This document shows, piece after piece, positions 1-11,407 of a stretch of DNA of 64,000 bases. Position numbers and translations under genes: made by a program. Below the pieces are notes generated by a model. It had not been told where the DNA came from. It searched no databases and saw only the letters and a program-made list of their open reading frames with translations. Numbering within the stretch: the stretch's first letter is position 1; each line of letters starts with the position of its first letter. This stretch comes from Siphonodentalium dalli (Eukaryota; Mollusca; Scaphopoda; Gadilida; Siphonodentaliidae), in contig CP136069.1 of assembly GCA_032622095.1 (NCBI GenBank), positions 45,484,194 to 45,548,193 on the forward strand. The letters are read 5' to 3'.

Positions 1-5
1 TAGTA

Positions 6-248
6 TTAACCCTTTAATGCCGGGAGCTGCATGGTGCAGCATTAAAGATCATGTGCCAGTGCATTCTCTTATATATGCAGGTCTCCCATGGAGAGCCTCA
101 CATTTTAAAGAGAATGCACTGGCTTACAAGGTCAAGGTAAATATTGTTAGGCAAATTGTATTCTCTTATATATGTGAGGCTCCCTATGGGAGACATTTGA
201 ACAGGGTTTTCGCAAAATTTCAGGAAGCTCCAGTCATGGAAGGGTTAA
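6..248. mobile_element. Family B palindromic MITE, TTAA-flanked (piggyBac-like)
   Basis: It starts TTAACCCTTTAATG and ends GTCATGGAAGGGTTAA. Inside are two copies of the hairpin module GCATTCTCTTATATATG. TTAA flanks plus CCC-type ends are the signature of piggyBac-type non-autonomous elements. Many copies occur in the window. The superfamily assignment is inferred from ends only; no transposase was seen. Confidence 0.75.
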
Positions 249-272
249 GAAAGGTTTAAACATGTTTTTGGT

Positions 273-440
273 TACAGTAATGCCCTAAATAATCGACCCC
301 TTAACCACAGCAGAATTATGGATAACTCACAGAGAGCTTTCCGATGAATGGCAGCAAGCCATATTTCCGACTAAATCCTGAAAAAATTCACATAATTCTG
401 CTGTGGTTAAAGGGTCATATACTTCAGGCATTACTGCATA
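273..440. mobile_element. Family A palindromic MITE, TA-flanked (Tc1/mariner-like), degraded
   Basis: The left end reads TACAGTAATGCCCTAAATAA and the right end, degenerate, is GGCATTACTGCA. The arms contain AACCACAGCAGAATTATGG and its complement around GAGCTTTCCGATGAATGG. CAGT ends with TA at both borders fit Tc1/mariner-derived MITEs. Confidence 0.7.
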
Positions 441-1103
441 TCATGTTTGAGTGTAATCTGATCATCAAGTTGATGTTAATGATATTTCACTTAGAAAGCG
501 CCAAATGATATCAGAAACCACTGACGACAGTAATCGGCCTGTCGGTGTTTGTAAGTGAGCAATATAATAATAACACCATAGCGTCTCTTACTTGATATTC
601 CATTTAGGAAACCCAGAAATATCAGAAACCACAGACACACAGACAGAAGTGTAATCGCCCTGTGGCTGTTTGCAAATAGAAACTGATAGCACTGAGGTCT
701 CTTCTCGACAACTAATATGCTTTTAGAGGACTGTTTTAGATTGACATTTGACAAAGTCATATCATGTTGAACATGTTTCTCCTGTGAAACTGTCTGCCGA
801 AGGGCGTTAGCGCCATTATGAAATTCATTTAGATCACTGAATTGTCAATCGTGTCCACTCTTCATACCTATTTTCCTTGGAGACTTGCGTTATAAGCAGA
901 CACTATGACGCTCATGTGTAGGAAATTATTAACTAATTTCTGCTTTATTGACTCGCCTGCCTGCCTTTTGTAGTCTGCTGCTGTTGTCTAAATTAATAGA
1001 GTTATGCTTCTTGGAATTTTTATAAGGAAACTAAAATTTGCATTAAAAAATTACTGGCTGCTAATTAATGAATGAAAAGTCACTGAAAAGGAAAAGAATA
1101 TCA

Positions 1104-1260
1104 CATCCTACATTAATGCCCGAAGTATATGACCCTTTAACCACAGTAGAATTATGGGTAATTTTTCAGGATTTAGTTGGAAATATGGCTTGTTGCCATT
1201 CAATGGAAAGTTCTCACCGAGAGCTTTCCGATGAATGGCAGCAAGCCATATTTCTCATCT
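1104..1260. mobile_element. Family A MITE, truncated at the right end
   Basis: The left arm begins with the variant ATTAATGCCCGAAGTATATG, shared with the copy at 34455. The central hairpin GAGCTTTCCGATGAATGG is present, but the right arm is lost after the CAAGCCATATTT motif. Confidence 0.65.
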
Positions 1261-1960
1261 GCAGGAAATTATTGTAATTTCTGCTTTCTGAAATCGCCTG
1301 CAGGATCCCGTTTCGAGAACTGTTTTCGTTTGCAGATTCATACACCTAAATCAATAGAGTTATGCTTCTTGGAATTTTTGTAAGGAATCTGGAATTTGCA
1401 TTTAAAAAATAGCTGGTGATTGGTTGTATTATATTTGAATGAAACAACACGGAACAAGAAATTATATGGAACTAGAAATTATATCGCGCGCCACATTTCA
1501 AGATGAAGTGGAAAGGTTACCTAGTGAAATTAACTGTCTGGGTATCGACTATGACAATAGTATTTAAGAATAAACTACAATCTTGTATCTGGTGAATATG
1601 GATGTCCATTGTAATGGTACATACCTCTTTGAAGTAAAGAACACACATATCATCATTACTATGAATGGGAACTGTTGGTTGGTAATCTATTTTGTATTAA
1701 ATTTTATGTCTTACTGCAAATGCCAGACTACCTGATAATGGCCATAAACATTAATGTACTGTACAAGCCTGGTCATGGGTGTTGAGTGGGGTGGGCTCTG
1801 TTGTTCATTCATTGTTTAACCCCAGATGGGTTGTGCGTTCATTCAATATGATGGTCCAGAAATTAACACAAATTTTGTGTGACCCCAAACATTTCCATTT
1901 TGATTTGTTTTGGTTTGTTTTATTCCATTTTCAACGCTTTAAGTACTATCCCGCCACAAG

Positions 1961-2321
1961 GCTACAAATAGTGTGTCTGTCATTTGCAGAATGAGGTCCT
2001 CAGAGCGTGAATTTAGTGATGCTATCCTGCAAGGTGGGCTAGCATCGCCAATTTCACCCTCTGTTAACCTCATTCTGCTTAGGCCTCAACTGCTATGGGA
2101 GACCTATGATTATGCATTTTATCTTCTGCAAGTTAGGGGATATAGAAACTTCCCAGAAAGGAAAAAGTAACTAAAAACAATGTTAATTTGAGACTATAGA
2201 TACTTCCCAGAAGATGAGGTCTAAGCAGCTTGAGATCCCCAGAGGGTGAGGGTATGGCATGGCATCACTAAATTGACCCTCTGTGGACCTTTTCTGCAAA
2301 TGAAAGACACGCTATTTGCAC
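1961..2321. mobile_element. Family C foldback element
   Basis: It starts near GTGTGTCTGTCATTTGCAGA and ends near TTCTGCAAATGAAAGACAC. Internal arms read GAATTTAGTGATGCTATCC and complement-like segments such as TCACCCTCTG. The family recurs at 9211, 20861, 29891, 35245 and 38507. No coding capacity was seen; the superfamily is not determined. Confidence 0.6.
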
Positions 2322-2464
2322 ATCAGACCAATATCTCCTATTGGATGTTATTCAAAAATGTTTTCATGTTATATTCTTATATTGTCATGTATTTGGTCTT
2401 AAGGTTCCGGTTGTGATGTCAAGTCAAAGGGCATTTACTTCACGATTTCAGTAACATGCATGTA

Positions 2465-3345
2465 TTATTATCCCCCCTTTAAAAAAAGGGGGGATATACT
2501 GTTTTGCACCTGTACGTCCGTCCGTCCGTCTGTCCGTCCGATGTCTGTTCATGTCATAACTTGAACAGTAGTGCTCGGATCTCAATGAAATTAGATATGA
2601 ATGTTCACTACTATGAGGACATTAAATAGAGGGTTCCATCGTTTTGTTCGGATTTTCCATTCTAGAGTTATTCATCTTTGTTTATCTGGAAATGTTGGCT
2701 TTTTGGTTCATCTGGTGTCTGTTCATGTTGTAACTTCAACAGTTGTGCTGGGATCTCAATGAAATTTGGTATGGATGTTCACTACTATGAGGACATTAAA
2801 TAGAGGGTTCCATCGTTTTGTTCGGATTTTCCATTCTAGAGTTGTTTATCTGGAAATGTTGGCTTTTTGGTCTGTCTGGTGTCTGTTCATGTCGTAACTT
2901 CAACAGTTGTGCTGGGGTCTCAATGAAATTTGTATGGATGTTCACTACTATGAGGACATTCAATAGAGGGTTCCATTGTTCTGTTACGCTTTTCCATTCT
3001 AGAGTTATTCATCTTTGTTTATCTGGAAATGTTGGCTGTTTGGTCCATCCGATGTCTGTTCAGGTCATAACTTGAACAGTAATGCTCGGATCTCAATGAA
3101 ATTTTGCATGGATGTTCACCACTATGAGGACATTTAATGGCACATTCAACTGTTTTGTTTTGGTTTTTTGTTCTAAAGATATTCATCTTTGTTTATATGA
3201 AAATGCTGATTTTTGGGTCCATCTGTCTGAGTATAGCAGTCATACATGTAATAGTTATAGATATAGATATGCCCACACTACGCGGTATGCCACAAGGGGG
3301 TATGCACCAGACGACAGTCCATCTCTTGTTATTATAGCCATGTAA
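2465..3345. repeat. Family F tandem-repeat element bounded by G-rich/C-rich hairpin
   Basis: It opens with a short hairpin (CCCCCCTTT...AAAGGGGGG, 2473-2494) followed by GTCCG pentamers. About four units of ~160-177 bp follow, each starting near TGTCTGTTCATG (2540, 2718, 2878, 3050) and carrying GTTCACTACTATGAGGACAT. It ends near a GTATGCACCAGACGACAG segment. Short open frames inside are repeat artefacts. Confidence 0.7.
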
Positions 3346-3549
3346 AGTTTTTCGCTCCAAAATACACTAAATAATATTAACTTTTTGAATATTTTCCTTA
3401 ACTACCATTCTATGATCATTATATGTCACAGAAAGATGCATTGAGCAGAATGTTCGGGCCCGAAACGGAATATCCAGAAAAGATATACCGGTATTGCATT
3501 ATCTTAACATGAAACTACATGTGTATATAAAAATGTCACACACTGCTTT

Positions 3550-6500
3550 ATTAGCTCAACTTTACTTTGTAAAGTTTGAGCTATTGCCATGGCTTGGTAT
3601 CCGTCGTCCGTGTGTGCGTGATGCGTCAACAATTTCCTTTAGCACGGGCTACAGTTCGTACCTTTGGTCCGATTATTATGAAATTTGTCATGGATGTTGA
3701 CATTGACATGTAGATGGGAACGAGTCATTTTGGGGTCATTCGGAAAACAAACATGGCCGCCAGTGGCCATCTTGGATTTCAAAATTCAATCCATTAGCAC
3801 GGGCTACAGGTCGTACCGTTCGTCTTATTATCATGAAATTTGTCATGGATATTAATATTGACATGTAGATGGGAACGAGTAATTTTGGGGTCATTTGGCC
3901 AAAAAACATGGCTGCCGGCAGCCATCTTAGATTTTACTCTTTGCATGACTAAATCCTTTGACACGGGCTACAGGTCGTATCTTTGGTCAGATCATCATAA
4001 AATTTGACATGGATGTTAACAATGACATGTAGATGGGATCGAGTAATTTTGGGGTCATTCGGGCAAAAAACATGGCCGCCAGCAGCCATCTTGGATTTTA
4101 CTCTTTGTATGACTAAATCCTTTAGCACGGGCTACAGGTCGTACCTTTAGTCTGATCATCATGAAATTTGTAATGGCTGTTGAAATTAGAATGTAGATGG
4201 GAACGAGTCGTTTTGGGGTCATTCGGACAAAAAACATGGCCACCAGCAGCCATCTTTGATTTTAAAATTTAATCCATTAGCACAGGCCACAGGTCGTACT
4301 GTTCGTCTGATCATCATTAAATTTTTTATGGATGTTAATATTGACATGTAGATGGGAACGAGTAATTTTGGGGTCATTCGGCCAAAAAACATGGCCGCCA
4401 GCAGCCATCTTGGATTTTACTCTTTGTATGACTAAATTCTTTAGCACAGGCTACAGGTCGTACCTTTAGTCTGATCATCATAAAATTTGTCATGGATGTT
4501 AACAATGACATGTAGATGGGAACGAGTCATTTTGGGGTCATTTGGCCGAAAAACATGGCCGCCTTCAGCCATCTTGGATTTTACTCTTTGTATGACTAAA
4601 TCATTTATCACGGGCTACAGGTCGTACTTTTAGTCTGATCATCTTAAAATTTGTCATGAATGTTAATAATGACATGTAGATGGGAACGAGTCATTTTGGG
4701 GTCATTCGGCCAAAAAACATGGCCACCAGAAGCCATCTTGGATTTTACTCTTTGTATTTCTAAATCATTTAGCACGGGCTACAGGTCGTACTTTTAGTCT
4801 GATCATCATAAATTTTTTTATGGCTGTTGAAATTGTAATGTAGATGGGAACGAGTCATTTTGGGGTGATTCGGATGAAAAACATGGCCGCCAGTGGCCAT
4901 CTTTGATTTCAAAATTCAATCCATTAGCACAGGCTACAGGTCGTACCTTTAGTCTGATCATCATGAAATTTGTCATGGATGTTAACAATGACATGTAGAT
5001 GGGAACGAGTCATTTTGAGGTCATTCGGCCAAAAAACATGGCCGCCAGCAGCCATCTTGGATTTTACTCTTTGTATGACTAGATCCTTTAGCACAGGCTA
5101 CAGGTCGTACCTTTAGTCTGATCATCATAAAATTTGTCATGAATGTTAATAATGACATGTAGATGGGAACGAGTCATTACAGGTCGTACCTTGAGTCTGA
5201 TCATCATGAAATTTTTCGTGGCTGTTGAAATTGGAATGTAGATGGGAACGAGTCATTTTGTGGTCATTTGGATGAAAAACATGGCCGCCAGTGGCCATGT
5301 TTGATTTCAAAATTCAATCCATTAGCACAGGCTACAGGTCGTACTGTTCGTCTGATCATCATAAAATTTATCATGGATGTTAATATTGACATGTAGATGG
5401 GAACGATTAATTTTGGGTCATTCGGCCAAAAAACATGACCGCAGCAGCCATCTTGGATTTTACTCTTTGTATGACTAAATCCTTTAGCACGGGCTACAGG
5501 TCGTACCTTTAGTCTGATCATCATAAAATTTGTCATGGATGTTAGCAATGACATGTAGATGGGAACGAGTCATTTTGGGGTCATTTGTCCAAAAAACATG
5601 GCCGCCAGCAGCCATCTTGGATTTTACTCTTTGTATGACTAAATCATTTAGCACGGGCTACAGGTCGTACTTTTAGTCTGATCATCATAAAATTTGTCAT
5701 GAATGTTAATAATGACATGTAGATGGGAACGAGTCATTTTGGGGTCATTCGGCCAAAAAACATGGCCACCAGAAGCCATCTTGGATTTTACTCTTTGTAT
5801 GACTAAATCATTTAGCACGGGCTACAGGTCGTACTTTTAGTCTGATCATCATAATTTTTTTTATTGCTGTTGAAATTGTAATGTAGATGGGAACGAGACA
5901 TTTTGGGGTGATTCGGATGAAAAACATGGCCGCCAGTGGCCATCTTTGATTTCAAAATTCAATCCAATAGCACAGGCTACAGGTCGTACCTTTAGTCTGA
6001 TCATCATAAAATTTGTCATGAATGTTAATAATGGGAACGAGTCATTTTGGGGTCATTCGGCCAAAAAACATGGCCACCAGAAGCCATCTTGGATTTTACT
6101 CTTTGTATGACTAAATCCTTTAGCACGGACTACAGGTCGTACCTTGAGTCTGATCATCATGAAATTTTTCGTGGCTGTTGAAATTGGAATGTAGATGGGA
6201 ACGAGTCATTTTGGGGTCATTTGGATGAAAAACATGGCCGCCAGTGGCCATCTTTGATTTCAAAATTCAATCCATTAGCACAGGCTACAGGTCGTACTGT
6301 TCGTCTGATCATCATAAAATTTATCATGGATGTTAATATTGACATGTAGATGGGAACGATTAATTTTGGGGTCATTCGGCCAAAAAACATGACCGCAGCA
6401 GCCATCTTGGATTTTTCTCTTTGTATGACTAAATCCTTTAGCACGGGCTACAGGTCGTACCTTTAGTCTGATCATCATAAAATTTGTCATGGATGTTAAC

Positions 6501-6852
6501 GATGACATGCGGATGGGATACAATCATTTTGGGGTCATTCGGCCGAAGACATGGCCGCCAGCAGCCATCTTGGATTTTACTCTTTGTATGACTAAATTCT
6601 TTAGCATGGGCTACATGTCGTACCTTTAGTCTGATCGTCATAAAATTTGTCATGGATGTTAACGATGACATGCGGATGGGATACAATCATTTTGGGGTCA
6701 TTCGGCCGAAGACATGGCCGTCAGCAGCCATCTTGGATTTAACTTTTCTCTTCATGTCTATAAACTAGTATTAGACATTCAACTTTGCACATTCATAATC
6801 GCTCCATTGACTGTAATACATTAAATTATTCCCTTTCCAAGTTGAGCTACAG
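3550..6852. repeat. Family E element: array of ~20 units of ~160 bp with TAGCTCAACTT / AAGTTGAGCTA ends
   Basis: Units carry GCACGGGCTACAGGTCGTAC, GATCATCATAAAATTTGTC, GACATGTAGATGGGAACGAG and AACATGGCCGCCAGCAGCC. Unit starts fall near 3641, 3796, 3959, 4124, 4278, 4441, 4606, 4770, 4925, 5088, 5324, 5485, 5650, 5813, 5967, 6119, 6282, 6445 and 6607, with one truncated unit at ~5165. The array begins at a small hairpin (TAGCTCAACTTTAC / GTAAAGTTTGAGCTA, 3552-3583) and stops before AAGTTGAGCTA at 6838-6848. The architecture (unique ends around a ~160 bp tandem core) resembles the oyster pearl-type / Helentron-associated elements, but that link is only by analogy. Minus-strand open frames of 75-96 codons are repeat artefacts. 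Confidence 0.85.
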
Positions 6853-7126
6853 TGTCATTGACACTTTCATCTTCATTTAATCATCAAAATTATGTAGTGC
6901 CGTAAATGTTTTAGAGCGACAACAGCTCTAGATTTTCTCCCATAATCTACAGTTGCAACTTTTACGCGACCTCTGACTAAAACTATTTAACTGGAACAGA
7001 CAAAACAATCTCAAAATTATAAAACAAATATCAGCACAAAACACGTATATTTTGAGCGCTGTCAATAATTTTGTATGTAATCTTCCACTTAATGTTTTCA
7101 CATACCACTTTAATACCAAATTATGT

Positions 7127-7191
7127 ACAGTAATGCCCTAAATAATCGACTCCTTAACCACAGCAGAATATGGCTTGTTGTCATTCATCGA
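7127..7191. mobile_element. Family A MITE fragment (left arm only, internally deleted)
   Basis: Reads TACAGTAATGCCCTAAATAA through AACCACAGCAGAATATGG and into the GGCTTGTTG hairpin arm, then stops. Confidence 0.65.
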
Positions 7192-8169
7192 AAAATTAAT
7201 TTTTTTATTGGCACTCTACAGACCGTAAATTAGGGCCAATGAAATCGCCCCGTGGCACTGAAAGAGTTAAGGAGGCCATCCATATGTCTGTCCATCTTTA
7301 TGAACATCTTGTGAGTTAATGTTGTTATTTCATATCATCAAAAGTGTTAAGGTTTAGTGTAAAGGAACTCATTTCCTGACAGTATATTATAATTGATACC
7401 TATTAACCTATATATAGAATAAGATTTGCATGACTGTCTGAGCCTTGTAATTTGTCATCGAGACCCTCACTGACTTTCAATTGAACCCTCTCACCTGGTC
7501 TGAGCAGGTGACAAATGAAAATAATCACATATATCGCAGCAGACAATTGCGTCTAAATCCCAATTACGTCAAATCAGACGACCTAATCTTATTTCTCGCA
7601 AGCCTTCTCTATTTGTTGTCGCGATGCCCTACTAATTTGCTTCCAGAGTTTGGTTTATCGTAAGGTTTATAATGCATTCTGATTGTCGACTTCCATTTGT
7701 CCCAGCCTCCCCTTGCACTCAGAGATTGTTATTTTTATCACTTATTGCCTCATGTTCCGTGCCGATAGCTGTCTTTAGTCCCTGAGACCTCATATTGTAC
7801 AATGATAACCCAATAATATTGGTCCCATGATACTCTTCTACACTCATTTATTTCTCATCATTTTGTTGGTATGTCATGTGTCATGGTAGTGCTTTTACCA
7901 TTCTCACTCAGATGTTGTCATGCAAGCCTGTTCAGTGCCCACCTTCATTACATCCTGTACTTAGGCCAAAAAAAAAACTTCTCTGTTTCCAATAACATTG
8001 GGATAATTTTCCAGACAGGCAGACAGGGATTTTTTTTTTTAAACCTTTCAGCGGTAAGCGATATAATAGTGTAGTGTAGATCAATGTGTATTGAAAATGA
8101 GCAAAGCATTGGATAAAAACATGCTGTCCCTTGAATTCATTCACTCGGCAGTAAGATCTCTACCAAGTT

Positions 8170-8870
8170 GAGCTTAATAACCAAGTTACTTTTGGGTAAC
8201 TTCCATCCGTCCGTACGAACGTTTCAACTCATAACTTTGGTTTCGCTAACTCAATTCAGTTGATATTTGGTATGCTAATAGACCAGCCGGGGGGACAAGA
8301 TTTCCCCATAACTGCGGTTTCGTCCGCCCATTTTTTCCAGAGTTACACCCCTTTTTGGACTTAGAAAATTCAGTTTTCTGTGGCATACGAACGTTTCAAC
8401 TCATAACTTTGGTTTCGCTAATTCAATTCAGTTGATCTTTGGTATGCCAATAGACCAGCCTGTGGGACAAGATTTCCCCATAGCCGTGGTTTCGTCTACC
8501 CATTTTTTTCAGAGTTACGCCCCTTTTTGGACTTAGAAAATTCAGGTTTTCTGCTACTGTTTTTGGTTTCCAGATGATAACTTGATTTTGGATTGTTTAT
8601 TTGCAAAACCCGTTTTTTTGTGTATTACCAATATCGCAATACAGGTCAAGGTAAAATTTCGGTTCAATCGGATGATTTTTGTGAGAGTTATGACCATTTT
8701 TCGACTTAAAAAATTGTTGTTTTTTTTAGAAAATTCAGTTTTCCTTCTATTTTTGTGGCACCAGACCAAATTTGAAGCTAATATAGAACAACATGTGGCA
8801 TTTTTATAGCGCTTAACCAGAAAGTTTCTCTGATTGTACAGTCGGGGCGTTACCTCCGCCCAGCGGTGCA
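8170..8870. repeat. Family G tandem repeat, two ~175 bp units plus tail
   Basis: Unit starts at ACGAACGTTTCAACTCATAA (8216 and 8387) and continues with TTTCGCTAA, GACCAGCC, ACAAGATTTCCCCATA, TTTTTGGACTTAGAAAATTCA. The left flank contains AAGTTGAGCTTAATAACC. Third-unit remnants continue to ~8870. No coding signal. Confidence 0.65.
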
Positions 8871-8992
8871 CTTGTTCTTATAATACCCACATGCTTGCAC
8901 ACGTGTGCAGGTCATTCTTATATAGTTTAAAATATATGGTCTCTATTTCTGCACAACATAAATAATTTTTTGTGTGTGACAATCTCAAACTA

Positions 8993-9133
8993 CAGTAATG
9001 CTCTAAATAATCGACTCCTTAACCACATCATAATTATGGGTAATTTGTTGCCATTTATTGGAAAGCTCTCAGTGAGAGCTTTCCAATGAATGACAACAAG
9101 CCATATTTCCCACTACATCCTGAAAAAACTGTA
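8993..9133. mobile_element. Family A MITE, right end truncated
   Basis: Left end TACAGTAATGCTCTAAATAA, hairpin centre GAAAGCTCTCAGTGAGAGCT, then the arm decays after CATCCTGAAAAAACTG. Confidence 0.65.
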
Positions 9134-9210
9134 ATAAACATTTTCTGATTTTTGACCAATTTGATTTATGGCTTCTACTGATGAATATCTTCAATTATTT
9201 CAAAAATATG

Positions 9211-9470
9211 GTGTTCACCCATTAGTCACCTCGATTAATATGCATTTTATCTTTTGCAAATTGGGGGATATAAATTTACAATCTGGACAAGGTAAAAGGT
9301 AACTAAAATCACTGGTAGAGACTATAGATATTCTCAGAAGATGAGGTCTAAGCAGAATGAGGTCCCCAGAGGGTGAATTTGGTGATGCTAGCCCACTGTG
9401 TGGGATAGCATCTATAAATTCACCCTCTGGGGACCTCATTCTGCAAATGTCAGACACACTATTTCCAGGC
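9211..9470. mobile_element. Family C element, 5' truncated, 82 bases before the first HS2ST1-like exon
   Basis: Contains ATTAATATGCATTTTATC, AGATGAGGTCTAAGCAGAAT and paired arms GGTCCCCAGAGGGTGAATTT / AAATTCACCCTCTGGGGACC, ending GTCAGACACACTATTTCC. Confidence 0.65.
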
Positions 9471-9551
9471 GGTTAACTGCATGGGCTAGTATAATATTAT
9501 CTTTAAAGCTAATAGTCACGTTATCATAAATGTGTATTTGTCTGTTTTCAG

Positions 9552-9690
9552 GTTTGGTGTTGCTAGGAAACCTATATATGTGAACCTAATACGGGACCCA
9601 CTTGATAGACTGGTGTCTTATTATTACTTTGTGAGATATGGAGATGATTTCCGACCGAATTTGAGGCGGCGGAAAGCTGGCAATACTGAG
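9552..9690 (+). CDS. HS2ST1: HS2ST1-like heparan sulfate 2-O-sulfotransferase, internal exon (first one visible)
   Basis: The enzyme moves sulfate from PAPS to the 2-O position of iduronic (or glucuronic) acid in heparan sulfate and is a Golgi type II membrane protein. This exon encodes 46 residues starting FGVARKPIYVNLIRDPLDRL, then SYYYFVRYGDDFRPNLRRRK. The IRDPxxRLVSYYYF block is the family's 3'-phosphate (PAPS) binding segment, and the basic RPxLRRRK stretch is conserved in HS2ST. A polypyrimidine tract and AG end at 9551, and a GTAAGA donor starts at 9691. The exon begins with the last base of a split codon and ends in phase 0. The upstream exons with the PxKxAST phosphosulfate loop and the HGHV catalytic His region were not seen in 1-9551. 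Family assignment is very secure. Confidence 0.95.
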
Positions 9691-9723
9691 GTAAGATGTT
9701 TATTTTTGTATTCATTTTCTGGC

Positions 9724-9771
9724 ACAGGGTTTTCGCAAAATTTCAGGAAGCTCCAGTCATGGAAGGGTTAA
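9724..9771. mobile_element. Solo right end of a family B MITE just inside the intron
   Basis: Only the terminal ~45 bases of family B are present (CAGGGTTTTCGCAAAATTTC to GTCATGGAAGGGTTAA), 34 bases after the splice donor. Confidence 0.65.
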
Positions 9772-10130
9772 CAGCCCGATCTCTAGCGATCATTTACCAA
9801 TTTATTTCTCGTGCTGGATGCCCATTGGACTGACTAAATTCATATACCGTGTCTGATGGTGTCTCCTTCTCCACTCAGATGATTTATCAACAAGCAAGTA
9901 ACCAGCCAATTTCATATAAATCTATAGACCCATTAACGGAATGCTGTGTTACCAGCGGAGACATGCTCTCTCAAATGTAAATTATTGATATGTAATTTGT
10001 ACAAATTATCCATAGTTTATGCAGGAATTACTCCGCTGTTTTTCTATCGGAAATCATTCCCCAATTCTTGCTGTTATATACCGTATATACTTATTTTTCA
10101 CTGATCTACTGCTTATATTATATGCAGAAG

Positions 10131-10390
10131 TACAGTAATGCCCTAAATAATCGACTCCTTAACCACAGTAAAATTATGGGTAACTTTTCAGGATTTAGTC
10201 GGAAATATGGCTTGTTGCCATTCATCGGAAAGCTCTCACTATGCATTCATAGGTCGTCTCGCATATATAAGAGAATGCATAGTGAGAGCTTTCTGATGAA
10301 TGGCAACAAGCCATATTTCCAACTAAATCCTGAAAAGTTACCCATAATTCTGCTGTGGTCAAGGAGTCGATTATTTAGGGCATTACTGTA
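10131..10390. mobile_element. Chimeric A element carrying a B-type hairpin in its loop
   Basis: Complete A ends (TACAGTAATGCCCTAAATAA and GGGCATTACTGTA). Where other A copies have the short CTCTCAC/GTGAGAG turn, this copy has a further hairpin with CTATGCATTC and GCATATATAAGAGAATGCAT, the module found in families B and B'. Confidence 0.8.
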
Positions 10391-11407
10391 CCTATATTGA
10401 TCTGTTGCGCAGACATACTTCATTTTCGGGTCCCATTTGTAATAAAATGGTTATTTCTATAAAGACAACTGATAGTTATTTTTCTCTGAATTTCAGTGAT
10501 GTACTGCTTTATTATATACAAAGCTATACTTATTTTCATGCTTCATTTGCTTTTAACATGCTTCATTTCCATGGCTGATTTGTGGTACATTGGTTATTTG
10601 GTTATTTGTAGTTAAATTATGCTGATTTCTCTTGAAATTATATACTATTTGTTGAAAACATGTGAATGTCTGCCGTAAGATCTTCTTGAGATAGACTAAC
10701 ATCTAGTTTTACTCCCTATGTCACCTCCCTTTTCTGGTACTTCAGGATTTTTAATAGTATGCAGGATCCATACATCCCTGTTTAATAATTGAGATTCATG
10801 TGCCCAATTTAACTGTTATTCTGGATTCAACAAATAGTCTGGTATTCAATTTTTATATCGCCAATTTGTTCAAATCTTGATTTTTGATTATGTTTTTGTA
10901 CAAATAATAAATATAATGAAATTCAGTCTCAGATCTCTTGGTAGGTTAACTCAAAACATGCATTACACAAATTACCTGGTCGCTGCCAAACGCTCATAAT
11001 TGCGAGCAATTCCCCCAGGTTATTCCAGTATCCTTTTGTGGTGCTGGGTGGCATCAAAAGAGTAGAGTTATGGATATTTCCTCAGTAAATTGTTAAAACC
11101 ATCATGTGAAAACACTAGGTATATACTAACTCAGACACACAAGATTCATCCCTCTCTGCTAAATGGTACTCAGGATTCAGGGGGTAGTTGTGACATTTTC
11201 CGTTCTACCCTCTGCTGCCCCTCTCCTCCAGCATTCCTGATTAGAATAAATCATAACTTCAGTTATAGGCAAAATAATCAAAAGAAATAGCCTTGAATTT
11301 TAGAATTGCAAAATTGGCTTAAATCTTCCATGATTGGTAACCCCGGGATGGTCGAAAAGGCTGATAGGCCCTTTCCTTCACCCCTCATATTTTTGCCTTT
11401 ATATGAT

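Larger units (their letters stand above)
1..9551 (+). other. Partial intron upstream of the first visible HS2ST1-like exon
   Basis: The first visible exon starts with a split codon, so an upstream exon must exist. I looked for the family's His-containing GHVS segment and PAPS loop in this stretch and did not see them, so the intron probably extends beyond the window. It holds family A, B, C, E, F and G repeats listed separately. The remaining stretches 441-1100, 1260-1960, 6853-8170 and 8870-8990 hold nothing I can name. Confidence 0.6.

Noticed and set aside
5264-6686. Minus-strand open frames of 75-96 codons with similar sequences (TNFMMIRLKVRPVARAKGF type)
   Set aside because: They are the ~160 bp tandem unit read in one frame. 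Changes between units follow DNA-level repeat variation and there are no splice or start signals.
1-9551. Search for the HS2ST1 exon carrying the HGHV catalytic segment
   Set aside because: No matching stretch with splice sites was found by eye; it most likely lies before the window.
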